Shown here: positions 7,543 through 15,965 of the stretch, piece by piece
Layout: every line of letters begins with the position of its first letter
Numbering within the stretch: the first letter of the stretch is position 1
Assembly (NCBI GenBank): GCA_035353615.1
Contig: DAOPZY010000001.1
Span: forward strand, 1-64,000
Source: CAXXOK01 sp035353615
GTDB taxonomy: Bacteria; Bacillota; Clostridia; Christensenellales; Aristaeellaceae
DNA length: 64,000 nt
Reading direction: 5' to 3'
Notes under the pieces: model-generated
Told to the model about the DNA's origin: nothing
What the model saw: the letters and a program-made list of their open reading frames with translations, nothing else
Database searches by the model: none
Translations under genes and position numbers: made by a program

Positions 7543-8016
7543 TCATTTTCTGCTGAGCAACCGCGCCAGAATGCCAAGGTCCGCCAGCGTCAGCACCACG
7601 GCAAGCACAACGCGGCCCGGCTCGATGGCGTGCTCGGTGGCATATCCGGCCGCAAGCAATTCTACCTGCGTCGCGTGAATGTCCAGATCGCCGCCGTGTT
7701 CTCTGCACGCGCGGTTAAAAACGCCGGTCAGGCTCACTTTGTCCCCATGTTCCGCATAGCGGCCCGCAGCCTGAATATCCCCGATCATCTCCGTCGGCGC
7801 CCATACCCCGATCGCGTTGCTGCCGTCGGAAACGTTCAACCACGTATAATCCCCGCGCCGCATAATATCGCCGATTACTTCGCCGGTAAAGGTGACGGTC
7901 TGCCCATCCAGCTCTTTCGCCCGATCGATCAGGTCCGTGCTGGTTACCGTTTGCGCAAAGGCGCACGCCGGCAGCAGAAAGATCATAAACAGCAGGCCAA
8001 TCGCAACCTTCTTCAT
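7543..8016 (-). CDS. Secreted OB-fold protein of unknown function
   Basis: A 157-residue protein with an N-terminal signal peptide (MKKVAIGLLFMIFLLPACAFAQ). An OB-fold-like domain follows (about 25-125; TVTFTGEVIGDIMRRGDYTW and a later GVWAP). A hydrophobic segment near the end (VVLAVVLTLADLGILARLL) could anchor the C terminus. The ATG at 8016 overlaps the trkH stop as ATGA, so translation is coupled to the potassium transporter gene. Function unknown; partner or accessory of the K+ system is only inference from the overlap. Confidence 0.75.
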   Translation of the reverse strand: MKKVAIGLLFMIFLLPACAFAQTVTSTDLIDRAKELDGQTVTFTGEVIGDIMRRGDYTWLNVSDGSNAIGVWAPTEMIGDIQAAGRYAEHGDKVSLTGVFNRACREHGGDLDIHATQVELLAAGYATEHAIEPGRVVLAVVLTLADLGILARLLSRK

Positions 8017-9524
8017 TTCTTTTTCACCTTCATCGCAACATACGCCGCAAGCGCGAGGATGGACATAAACTCCAGCCGCGCCAGCCACATGATCACCACA
8101 TAGACAGCCTTGAGCGCCCAAGGAATCGCGGCCGATGTTAGCCCGATGCTCAATCCCACGTTGCCCGTCACCGAGGCTGCCTCAAACGCCGACATACCAA
8201 ACGGATAACCGCACAGCATTCCCGCCAGCGTGCCCAGCGTGAAGGTGAAAATATACGCAATCACAATCAGCAGCGCGCTTCGTGCCACCCCATCGTCCAA
8301 AACCACGTCGCGGATGTGGTGGTATTTCCGCACGGATACCGTCGCTTCCGGCAGCGCCACACGGCTCACATCCCGCCGGAACGCTGTAAATATGACCGCC
8401 ATCCGAAGCCCCTTAAACCCGCCGGCTGTTGAGCAGGCGCTTCCGCCGATCAGCATGGCCAGAATCATCGCAAACAGCGCCACGTCGCCCCATTCAAGGT
8501 AGAATTGCCGCGCGTAAATACTCATGAACCCGGTGGTCGTGTGCCCGGAAATCAGCTGGTAAAACCCTTTGCGGAACATCGCCACCGCGCCCGGGTACAC
8601 GTTGTCGCGCATCAGCCCAAGGGTCACCAGCAGCGTAAGCACCGTGACCGTCACTGTAAAGGAGATGATTTCCACATTCTTAATCAGTTCCCGTTTGTGG
8701 CCGGTCAGCACCGCGTGGTGCAGCGCAAAGTTGAAGGAGCCAATCACGAAAAACACAATCGTAATGATTTCATACAGCGCGCTATGGTAATACAGGATGT
8801 TCTGCGACATCGGCGCGAAGCCGCCCGTGCTCCATGCGGACATGAATATCCATAGTCCATGCAGAAAAGCGCGGTCTGCCGAAAGCCCTTCCGCCATTCC
8901 CGCAATCCACAGGCACAGTGTGCCCAGCCCAAGGTAAATCAGGCTGATTTGCCAGATGGAACGCGCGGTGTGCACAACGTTTGGCATCAGCCGCTCATCC
9001 TTGCCTTCGCCAACATACATTTTGTAAGCGCCGCTGACCCCGCGGGTGAGCACGGTCAGCACCAGCACCACCATGCCCTGCCCGCCCACGAAGGTCAGCA
9101 AATGCCGCCACATGTTAATACCATTGGAAAGGTGGTCCATGTCCTGCACCAAGGTAAGCCCGGTGGTGGTGAAGCCGCTCATTACGTCAAAACAGCTGTC
9201 CAGATAGGAGTTGTAACAGCCGCTCAGACTGTAGGGAATCGCGCACACCAGCATCCCCACAAACCACGCGGCGGCGGTTACCGTCATACCTTCGCCCCAG
9301 CCAAGCCGCTGTTTGCGGTAGGCGCGGAAAGCCATCATTAAAAGCCCGCCCAAAAGGAGCGTCGCGCTTGCTGAAAGCGCAAAATCCACGGCGATTTTCC
9401 ACTCGCCGTAAAGCGCCGCCACAATCAGCGGAATCCCCATCAGGCTACCCAGACCGACAACGACTACGCCGATAAAATACAGGATTGGTTTTGCGTGACT
9501 TTCATGGTTCCGATTCGGTAACAT
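8013..9524 (-). CDS. trkH: Trk/Ktr-type potassium uptake channel subunit
   Basis: A 503-residue membrane protein with the four pore-loop repeats of the Trk/Ktr family. The filter positions are visible as SGFTTTG, SAWSTGG, SGHTTTG and AASVTGN. It conducts K+ (or Na+/K+) inward, gated by cytoplasmic TrkA/KtrA RCK proteins, two of which are encoded upstream. The start at 9524 (MLPNRNHESH) is chosen after a weak GGTGA; an in-frame start at 9566 would overlap the small gene before it. It overlaps the next gene by ATGA. Confidence 0.9.
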   Translation of the reverse strand: MLPNRNHESHAKPILYFIGVVVVGLGSLMGIPLIVAALYGEWKIAVDFALSASATLLLGGLLMMAFRAYRKQRLGWGEGMTVTAAAWFVGMLVCAIPYSLSGCYNSYLDSCFDVMSGFTTTGLTLVQDMDHLSNGINMWRHLLTFVGGQGMVVLVLTVLTRGVSGAYKMYVGEGKDERLMPNVVHTARSIWQISLIYLGLGTLCLWIAGMAEGLSADRAFLHGLWIFMSAWSTGGFAPMSQNILYYHSALYEIITIVFFVIGSFNFALHHAVLTGHKRELIKNVEIISFTVTVTVLTLLVTLGLMRDNVYPGAVAMFRKGFYQLISGHTTTGFMSIYARQFYLEWGDVALFAMILAMLIGGSACSTAGGFKGLRMAVIFTAFRRDVSRVALPEATVSVRKYHHIRDVVLDDGVARSALLIVIAYIFTFTLGTLAGMLCGYPFGMSAFEAASVTGNVGLSIGLTSAAIPWALKAVYVVIMWLARLEFMSILALAAYVAMKVKKK

Positions 9525-9531
9525 AGTGTTT

Positions 9532-9714
9532 TCACCATCCGCAAAGCAGCGATAGAACCCAACCAATCAGCATCAGGCCAAATACGTAGAGGATTTCCGC
9601 TCCGATGCCTGCAAAGTTGTTAAGGAGATTCCCCCTGCCGATTTTGCCGCGGGGGTTGCCGGCGGAGCGCGGGATTCCCGCGCCGGCAGCGTTTTCAGCC
9701 AAGCCGGTTTTCAT
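9532..9714 (-). CDS. Small single-span membrane protein in trk operon
   Basis: A 60-residue frame whose ATG (9714) overlaps the stop of the upstream TrkA gene as ATGA. Its stop lies 7 bp before the trkH start. The N-terminal 37 residues are polar and Gly/Arg-rich, and the C-terminal 21 (EILYVFGLMLIGWVLSLLCG) form one membrane span. Exact packing between two transporter genes argues for a real gene, perhaps a small regulatory or assembly subunit. I do not recognise a family. It could also be a chance frame in a short spacer. Confidence 0.5.
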   Translation of the reverse strand: MKTGLAENAAGAGIPRSAGNPRGKIGRGNLLNNFAGIGAEILYVFGLMLIGWVLSLLCGW

Positions 9715-10397
9715 CAGACGTCGCCTCCCCCATTGGTCGCCAGATAGGCGGTCAGCGCGGGCAGATTATCCTCGTGGGTCATGGCAATCACGCTGTCCCC
9801 AGCCTGAATGCGCGTCTGTCCGTCCGGTATGAACGCCTCTTTATCCCGAATGACCGAGATAATCACCGTGCCCTTTGGCAGCGCAAGGTTGGACACGGTT
9901 TTCCCCGCAGCCTCCGAAGCCTCGTCCACAATGAGATCCTTCACGCGCAGCATCCCCACCTTTTGCGAAAGCAAACGGTTGATGCCCGCCCAGTCCACTT
10001 CCTGCTCAATAATATCGGCAATATAGGCGGTGCTGCTCACCACCGAATCCACCCCCAACCGCCTGAACACGCCGATATTCTTGGGGTTGTTAACCCGCGC
10101 GATGGTGCGCGGTACGCCAAAGTAGTTTTTGGCCAGCTGGCAGGCCACCAGATTGTTCTGATCGTAGCCGGTGACGGCAATCAAAATATCCGCATGGTCA
10201 ATGCCCGCGTCCCGCAGGGCGCGCACCTGCGTGCCATCCCCCAGCATGAGATCAATGCCCAGCTCGCTTAACTCCCCCGCGATCTTGTTGCACTGTGCCT
10301 GATCGGATTCCAGCAGCACCAGCCGGTGTTTGTCGGGCGCAAGGGTCTTGGCAAGGTAATAACCCACCTTGCCCCCGCCGACGATGATGATGGTCAT
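9714..10397 (-). CDS. trkA: TrkA-type RCK regulatory subunit (second copy)
   Basis: A 227-residue cytoplasmic protein. The N-terminal Rossmann RCK_N domain begins MTIIIVGGGKVGYYLAKTL, the nucleotide-binding loop, with an acidic residue ending beta-2 (LLESD). The C-terminal RCK_C domain (about 140-220) carries IQAGDSVIAMTHED. It gates the TrkH channel in response to NAD(H) or ATP/ADP, according to the family. It lies 5 bp after another TrkA-like gene and overlaps the small membrane gene by ATGA. Confidence 0.9.
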   Translation of the reverse strand: MTIIIVGGGKVGYYLAKTLAPDKHRLVLLESDQAQCNKIAGELSELGIDLMLGDGTQVRALRDAGIDHADILIAVTGYDQNNLVACQLAKNYFGVPRTIARVNNPKNIGVFRRLGVDSVVSSTAYIADIIEQEVDWAGINRLLSQKVGMLRVKDLIVDEASEAAGKTVSNLALPKGTVIISVIRDKEAFIPDGQTRIQAGDSVIAMTHEDNLPALTAYLATNGGGDV

Positions 10398-10402
10398 ACC
10401 CC

Positions 10403-11017
10403 TTACACCTCCGCCGTTTCCGTTTGCGCAACCACGAGCATATCGCCCGCCTGAACCGTGGCTTTTTCATCCCGCAGGCTGAAAACCTGATCGCGCACAA
10501 TGCCGAGCACCTGCTCGTCCTGCGTGTCCGTCAGCGGTTTGCCGATCTGCCGGCGCATGGGTTTAACCAGCCGGAACGATACGGCCGAGCCGCTGATGTG
10601 CAGCGTGTCCAGCGTTTCTTTTTTGAGCAGCATGCTCTTAATTTTCTGCACGGCCAGCGTCGTGGGGCACACGGCGGAAAGGCCCATACCGCTGACGATT
10701 GTTTCCCGTTGCGGATCATACACGCGGGTGATGATGACCGGCACGCGGAACAGCTCCTTCGCCACTTGGGAGATCATAATATTCATGTTGTCGTCCTCGG
10801 TGACGGCGGCCAAAGCGTCAGCCTGCTCCACCCCGGCGCTGCGCAGCACATCCTCGTCAATCGGCATCCCCACAATGGTGACTCCGTTAAAGCCGGAGCC
10901 AAGCGCGGCCAAACGCTCCGGATCGCTATCGATCACCACCACGTCATGGTTTTCCTGCGCAAGCTCCATAGCGAGGCTGGAACCCACTTTTCGGCATCCG
11001 GCAATAATTACGTACAT
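10403..11017 (-). CDS. TrkA-type RCK regulatory subunit (first copy)
   Basis: A 204-residue RCK protein with an N-terminal Rossmann fold, MYVIIAGCRKVGSSLAMEL, and VVVIDSD at beta-2. The nucleotide loop is GCRKVG where most relatives have G-x-G-x-x-G, so its second glycine is replaced by Arg. An RCK_C domain follows (about 120-200, ending AGDMLVVAQ). Two separate RCK proteins in one operon could form a hetero-ring under the TrkH dimer, as two fused RCK modules do in proteobacterial TrkA. Confidence 0.88.
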   Translation of the reverse strand: MYVIIAGCRKVGSSLAMELAQENHDVVVIDSDPERLAALGSGFNGVTIVGMPIDEDVLRSAGVEQADALAAVTEDDNMNIMISQVAKELFRVPVIITRVYDPQRETIVSGMGLSAVCPTTLAVQKIKSMLLKKETLDTLHISGSAVSFRLVKPMRRQIGKPLTDTQDEQVLGIVRDQVFSLRDEKATVQAGDMLVVAQTETAEV

Positions 11018-11074
11018 CTAAATCACTCCCAAGTTTATAGGGTCAGGCCCGGTTTTAGCAATCCGGAACAGCGG

Positions 11075-11392
11075 TTATTCATGCAGGCCAAAATCGATGT
11101 CGGTGATTTTGGTGCTGAAGGAAAACGCGGTAATCCGTTCCAGATTTCGGCAACTGGGTTTGTAGGTCGGGTCCAAAGCATATGCCGCCCGGTAATGCTT
11201 GCGCGCGGCCTGAAAATCACCCGTCAGTTCATATAGAATGCCTAACAGATTGTGCGGCTCAGGCGCGTCGATATCCATCGCCATCACCTCGACGATTTCC
11301 CGGTGCGCAGTTGACAAATCCTTTAATTTCAAGGCGTCAGCTACACCTTCGATTTTTTCCAGATACTCCTGTGTTTCAGCGGTGCGGCGCAT
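11075..11392 (-). CDS. TPR-repeat protein
   Basis: A 105-residue soluble protein with at least two tetratricopeptide motifs (PHNLLGILYELTGDFQAARK and HYRAAYALDPTYKP). It begins MRRTAETQEYLEK. It is the first gene of the potassium-uptake operon, 57 bp before the first TrkA gene. A scaffold or regulator role is inferred only from the position. Confidence 0.75.
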   Translation of the reverse strand: MRRTAETQEYLEKIEGVADALKLKDLSTAHREIVEVMAMDIDAPEPHNLLGILYELTGDFQAARKHYRAAYALDPTYKPSCRNLERITAFSFSTKITDIDFGLHE

Positions 11393-11424
11393 CCGTCATC
11401 CATCCTTTCCCAAAGACTGACTGT

Positions 11425-11430
11425 ATTATA
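11425..11430 (-). promoter_or_regulatory. -10 element of the potassium operon
   Basis: A perfect TATAAT on the minus strand lies 33 nt before the TPR gene start. No good -35 is visible at 16-18 nt, so an activator may be needed; the adjacent KdpE-type regulator is a candidate. Confidence 0.4.
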
Positions 11431-11493
11431 TGGATTCCGGAATAAGGTTGCTGTGAGGGATTCCCCTTTCTGTGTGAAGATTTTGTGAAGATT

Positions 11494-11529
11494 AAGAACC
11501 GTCGCTGCGTTTTTGCAGCGGCGGTTCTT
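11494..11529 (-). terminator. Terminator of the kdpDE operon
   Basis: A 15-bp stem AAGAACCGTCGCTGC/GCAGCGGCGGTTCTT with a 6-nt loop, followed on the minus strand by a T-rich TTAATCTTC. It lies between the kdpE stop and the potassium operon promoter. Confidence 0.7.
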
Positions 11530-11744
11530 GGGTGGATCGTTTTCGCGGTTTTCGAAAATAGGCAGTTCCCGCTACCTCCATACCGCAATTGTGCGCTTTG
11601 CTCGCTTTGCTTATGAGACGAAGCATAAGGTTTTTTAGTTGTGTCCAAACCCGGCAAGGGTTCCCCTTGAACGCGGTTTAGCTGCGGCAGGCAACATCAC
11701 ACAGTGGCGTTAGGTACGTAAGGGTTCGTGGGTCGGTTCTTTTT

Positions 11745-12440
11745 TCACGCGTCCTCAACCATGCGGTACCCGACGCCCACCTCGGTGATGATGTATTTGG
11801 GCTGCGCAGGGTTCTGTTCAATTTTGCGCCGCAAATTCGCCATGCTCACGCGCAGGCTTTGCGTATCGTCCGCCGTTACCTCGCCCCAGATTTCCTTCAC
11901 CAGATAACGGTGGGTAAGCACCTTGCCGTGCTGGCTGGCGAGCAGGGTCAGCAGCCGATATTCCGTGGGGGTCAGGTGAATTTCCTCCCCCTGAAGGGTT
12001 ACGCGGCGTTTTTCGTAGTCGATCTTCAGAGCCCCAATCGCAAACGTTGCGGCAGGCGCGCCCTCGTCCTGCTTGGGCACGCGATGCCGCAAAATAACGC
12101 GGATGCGCGCCAGCAGTTCAGCAATACCAAAGGGTTTGGTGAGGTAATCGTCCGCGCCCGCGTCCAGCGCCTCCACCTTTTCCCGCTCATGCCCGCGCGC
12201 CGATACTACCAGAATGGGCACATCGGACCATTCGCGCAGTTTCCGGATCACGTCCAGCCCGTCCATGTCCGGTAGCCCCAAATCCAGCACTACCACATCC
12301 GGCTTATGGGACGCCGTCATGGCCAGCGCGCCCATCCCGTCCTGAGCCTCAAGGCAGGTATAGGGCTGGGTATCCAGCGCCACGCGGATAAAACGGCGAA
12401 TGGTCTTTTCATCCTCAACAATCAGCACCAGCGGATTCAT
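11745..12440 (-). CDS. kdpE: KdpE-type response regulator
   Basis: A 231-residue OmpR/PhoB-type regulator. The receiver domain (1-120) has the acidic pair VEDE, phosphoacceptor Asp in VVLDLGLPDMDG, and Lys in LTKPF. The C-terminal winged helix (about 130-228) includes LTPTEYRLLTLLASQHGKVL, the hallmark of KdpE. It is encoded 2 bp after its sensor kinase. The nearest potassium genes are trkH/trkA just downstream rather than kdpFABC, so these are its likely targets. Confidence 0.88.
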   Translation of the reverse strand: MNPLVLIVEDEKTIRRFIRVALDTQPYTCLEAQDGMGALAMTASHKPDVVVLDLGLPDMDGLDVIRKLREWSDVPILVVSARGHEREKVEALDAGADDYLTKPFGIAELLARIRVILRHRVPKQDEGAPAATFAIGALKIDYEKRRVTLQGEEIHLTPTEYRLLTLLASQHGKVLTHRYLVKEIWGEVTADDTQSLRVSMANLRRKIEQNPAQPKYIITEVGVGYRMVEDA

Positions 12441-12442
12441 AT

Positions 12443-14014
12443 TTAACCCTCCAATGGCAAAGTGAAGCGGAATACCGCCCCGCCTGACGGATCGTTTTGC
12501 GCGGAAATGCTCCCGCCGTGCGCCTCCACAATGGATTTGCAGATGGACAGGCCAAGCCCCACGCCTTTGCGTTCGCCGGGCACCGTCCGGCGGGTAAAAA
12601 AGCGGTTAAAAAGCATCGGCAAATCTTCGGCGGCGATCCCATTGCCCTGATCGCGCACCTCAAAAACCGCGTTCGGCGGTTCCGGATACACGCGGATGCG
12701 GATGGCGGAACCCTCCGGCGTGTGGTGGATGGCGTTATCCAGCAGGTTGACCAGCACCTGCTCAATCAGCGTGCCGTCCATGGGCACCATCATCAGCTCC
12801 TGCGGAATGTCAATGTGAATCGGGTGCTGCCCGGCCAGCCGCTGCACGCGGGATACGGACTCCGCCACAATTTCCTCCACCGCTTCGCCCTGCTTGACCG
12901 GTTTCACATGATCGCTTTCCAGCCGGGTCAGGCTGAGCACGTTTTCCACCAGCGTGCTCAGCCACTCGGCCTCGCTGTAAACGCCGGTCAGCAGTTCCAG
13001 CCGCATGGGGTCGCTCAGCGCGTCATAATGGTCCAGCAGGGTGCCAATGGACCCCAACACGCCGGTGAGGGGCGTGCGCAAATCGTGGGATACGGAACGC
13101 AGCAGATCGCTCCGCAACCGCTCGCGCTCAATTTCAAGCTTCGCGCGCTGCTGCTTTTCGTACAGCCGCTCCCGTTCCAGCCCCAGCGCGATCTGCGCGG
13201 CGATGGCGTCGGTAAACACCTTCTGGCTTTCGCTCAGGTGCACCGGTTGCGCAAGCGCGATCCCGATCACCCCCAGCACGCCGCTGGAACCGACGATGGG
13301 CAAATAGTACGCCTCACAGTCAGAAAACAGCTCGCCGCCCGCGCCGCTGGCCATGCCGGACTGAAACGTTTCCTGAATCGCTGCCTTATCCCGTTCTCCC
13401 TGAAAGCAATCCTTGCCGGCCACATGCCGCATGGACAGCGCCCCGTCCAAGTCCGTGGCCGTCAGCAGCACGGAGGCGTGGAACAGCCCGCTGATGTCCT
13501 TGGCGGCCACCATCAGCAGTTGTGGCTTGCTGTGCACCGAAAGCAGGTTTTTTTCCAATTGGTACAGTATCTGCACCCGTTTTTCACGGTTTTCGGCCCG
13601 GGCAGATTCCTGTCTGGCCCGCATGGTCAGCGTGCCGGCGAGCAGGGCGGAAAGCAGCATGCTGATGAAGGTCACCGGGTATTCCGGGCTATAGGTCATC
13701 AGCGTATAATAAGGCATCGTAAAAAAGAAGTTATAGGTCAGCATGGAAAGAAAGGAAGCCGCAAAACAGTACCAATACCCATGCGTAATATAGGCTACCA
13801 GAACAACGCCCAGGTTGTACGTCATGATATAGTTGGACTCGGTAAACCCCAGCCGCCTGAACAGAATGCACAGCAGGGTTGCAACCGCGATCACCGCCGT
13901 CATCGCGCCCAATGATTTGAGCGAGCGGATCGCGCGCGTTTGAGCCGGGTTTGCGTCCGTCGGCTGAAAATCGAGGTCTTCCTCCTGCCGGGTAAAGAGT
14001 ATGGCTTTTTTCAT
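12443..14014 (-). CDS. KdpD-like sensor histidine kinase lacking the N-terminal KdpD domain
   Basis: A 523-residue membrane kinase. A short cytoplasmic lead is followed by four DUF4118-type membrane segments (about 37-130), a GAF domain (about 155-280), HisKA with phospho-acceptor His in SVSHDLRTPLTG, and a HATPase domain (NLLDNAIHHTPEG, then GVGLGLSICKS). Canonical KdpD is about 900 residues, with an N-terminal KdpD plus USP sensor region that is absent here. It probably senses K+ or turgor through the membrane and GAF parts and phosphorylates the adjacent KdpE. Confidence 0.88.
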   Translation of the reverse strand: MKKAILFTRQEEDLDFQPTDANPAQTRAIRSLKSLGAMTAVIAVATLLCILFRRLGFTESNYIMTYNLGVVLVAYITHGYWYCFAASFLSMLTYNFFFTMPYYTLMTYSPEYPVTFISMLLSALLAGTLTMRARQESARAENREKRVQILYQLEKNLLSVHSKPQLLMVAAKDISGLFHASVLLTATDLDGALSMRHVAGKDCFQGERDKAAIQETFQSGMASGAGGELFSDCEAYYLPIVGSSGVLGVIGIALAQPVHLSESQKVFTDAIAAQIALGLERERLYEKQQRAKLEIERERLRSDLLRSVSHDLRTPLTGVLGSIGTLLDHYDALSDPMRLELLTGVYSEAEWLSTLVENVLSLTRLESDHVKPVKQGEAVEEIVAESVSRVQRLAGQHPIHIDIPQELMMVPMDGTLIEQVLVNLLDNAIHHTPEGSAIRIRVYPEPPNAVFEVRDQGNGIAAEDLPMLFNRFFTRRTVPGERKGVGLGLSICKSIVEAHGGSISAQNDPSGGAVFRFTLPLEG

Positions 14015-14172
14015 ACAACATCCCTCATTGGCGTTTGTGTGGCGTGGGTGGGTGTTCTGGCAAGCGCTTTACGGTAAGCGTTTGGGTATGCGTATTCCCC
14101 AATACCGGCTGTCTTGACCGCGTTGCGCGCTATCCGGGCATTGGCCGCGCTCCGGCCTCGCCTTGCGCCCCT

Positions 14173-15342
14173 TTACCGCATAAAGGCGCGCGCGGCGACG
14201 TTCTGCAGCGCCAGCCCCCGGGTTGTCAGCGCCAGCCGCGGATGCTCCGCCTGCGCGGGCTGCGCCAGCCCCTGCGCGGTCAATCGGTCCATCACATCGC
14301 CGTAAGCCGCGCGCAAGCTGACGCCGTGCATCCGCTCAAAATCCGCGTACGCGATCCCGTCCGTCATGCGCAGGCCCAGCATCACGCTCTCAAACATGGC
14401 CTCGTCCCGCCCAATGGGCTGGATTTCCGCCTCTGGCAGCGCGCCCTTTTGGAGCGCGTCACGGTATATGCTCAGCGATATGGGGTTGGCGCTGCGAAGA
14501 TACCGCACGTCCGGGTCCTCCCCCCGGTACGGCAGCAGGCTGGCCGCGCTCACCCCAAAGCCCAGATAGGGCTTCTGTTGCCAGTAACCCAGGTTATGCC
14601 TGCATTCAAACCCCGGTTGCGCAAAGTTGGAAATTTCATACCTTCGGTACCCAAGGGTTTCCAGCAGGCGAATGCCCTGCTCCATCATATCGGCCGTCGC
14701 ATCGTCCTCCGGCAGGGTCAATTGCCCTTGCCGGACTGCTGCGTAAAGCGGCGTGCCTTCCTCCAAGATCAGCGAATACGCGGAGATATGCGTGACTCCG
14801 GTTTGCGCCAGCGCCTCCAGCGTTTCCAGATAGTCGCGCAGCGTTTGCCCCGGCAGGCCAAACATCGCGTCCGCGTTCAGGTTCCCGATGTCGTGCCTTC
14901 GGGCCATCGCCAGCGCCTCCAAGGCCTGCGGGTAGGTATGGATGCGCCCCAGCCTGCGCAGAAGCGGTTCCTGCGCGGCCTGCACGCCAATCGAAAGGCG
15001 GTTGCAGCCCGCGTCGGTCAGCACATCCAGCCATTCATCCGTTAGGGTGCCGGGATTGGCTTCGCTGGTCCATTCCGCATTCGGCATCACCGTGAAGCAT
15101 GTCCGAAGCGCATGAAGCACCTCGCGCATCAGGCGGGCCGGCACAACCGACGGCGTGCCTCCGCCCAAAAAAACCGTATCCACCGGAAACCCGCCGAAGG
15201 TTTGGGCGCGAAGGCCGATCTCCTCCGCCAGCGCCTCGCAGTAGGTTTCCATATCCCGTTCGGTAAAAACGGCGGAGCAGAAATCGCAATAGGAACATTT
15301 TCTTTTACAAAACGGGAAATGCAGGTATAATGATAGCAACAT
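14173..15342 (-). CDS. hemW: HemW-like radical SAM protein
   Basis: A 389-residue protein with the radical SAM motif CKRKCSYC near residue 12, FLGGGTPS, and a C-terminal HemW domain. HemW relatives are heme chaperones resembling oxygen-independent coproporphyrinogen oxidase, not the oxidase itself. The start at 15342 follows GGAGGAGG at good spacing; the frame remains open upstream but without a site. It is divergent from a DUF1622 gene and close to lepA, which is a common partner in Firmicutes. Confidence 0.9.
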   Translation of the reverse strand: MLLSLYLHFPFCKRKCSYCDFCSAVFTERDMETYCEALAEEIGLRAQTFGGFPVDTVFLGGGTPSVVPARLMREVLHALRTCFTVMPNAEWTSEANPGTLTDEWLDVLTDAGCNRLSIGVQAAQEPLLRRLGRIHTYPQALEALAMARRHDIGNLNADAMFGLPGQTLRDYLETLEALAQTGVTHISAYSLILEEGTPLYAAVRQGQLTLPEDDATADMMEQGIRLLETLGYRRYEISNFAQPGFECRHNLGYWQQKPYLGFGVSAASLLPYRGEDPDVRYLRSANPISLSIYRDALQKGALPEAEIQPIGRDEAMFESVMLGLRMTDGIAYADFERMHGVSLRAAYGDVMDRLTAQGLAQPAQAEHPRLALTTRGLALQNVAARAFMR

Positions 15343-15409
15343 GGCATGCCTCCTCCCGCGCGTCGCGGGCTCCCATGCCATATCATACCACGTGCAAAGG
15401 AGTTTGAAC

Positions 15410-15814
15410 ATGGCGGAAGCGGAACAGCTGTTTGAGCAGATTGTCAAAATCGCCATCCTATTTATTGAACTGGCCGGCATTATCATCATTGTCATCAGCA
15501 TGGTGCGCGGCTTTATCGGTTACATAAAGCATCGGGACAATACGCGGATTGATCTGGCGCAGGGCATTATGCTGGGGCTGGAATTTAAGATCGGCAGCGA
15601 GGTGCTCCGCTCGGTGATCGTGAGCGGGTGGAACGAGCTGGGCACGCTGGCGGCGGTGATCCTGTTGCGGAGCCTGCTCACCTTCCTGCTGCACTGGGAA
15701 ATTGATGTGGAAGAAAAGCGGCAGGCGGAGAAGCTTCGCCTGCGCTGTGAAATGGAAGCCGCCTGCCCCAGCGTGCAGCCCCCCAAAACGTCCCCGGGCG
15801 CAAGCCAACCCTGA
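15410..15814 (+). CDS. DUF1622 family membrane protein
   Basis: A 134-residue protein with three predicted membrane helices (about 12-35, 60-78, 84-102) and the conserved AQGIMLGLEFKIGSEVLR segment of DUF1622. The tail is charged (EEKRQAEKLRLRCE). The start is the ATG at 15410 after AAAGGAG. Function unknown for the family. It is divergent from hemW and precedes lepA by 151 bp. Confidence 0.85.
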   Translation: MAEAEQLFEQIVKIAILFIELAGIIIIVISMVRGFIGYIKHRDNTRIDLAQGIMLGLEFKIGSEVLRSVIVSGWNELGTLAAVILLRSLLTFLLHWEIDVEEKRQAEKLRLRCEMEAACPSVQPPKTSPGASQP

Positions 15815-15965
15815 CGGAGCATCGGTAAAGCGCCGCCGCGCGGGCGCGAAAGCCTGTCCGTTGCTTTTGTAGAGTCGCCCGTCGCACATGATCCCGCTTA
15901 ATCCCCTCGCATTTTCAACCCACACATCCGCGGCATTGCCGACAAACGATTTCGGAGGGAATACT

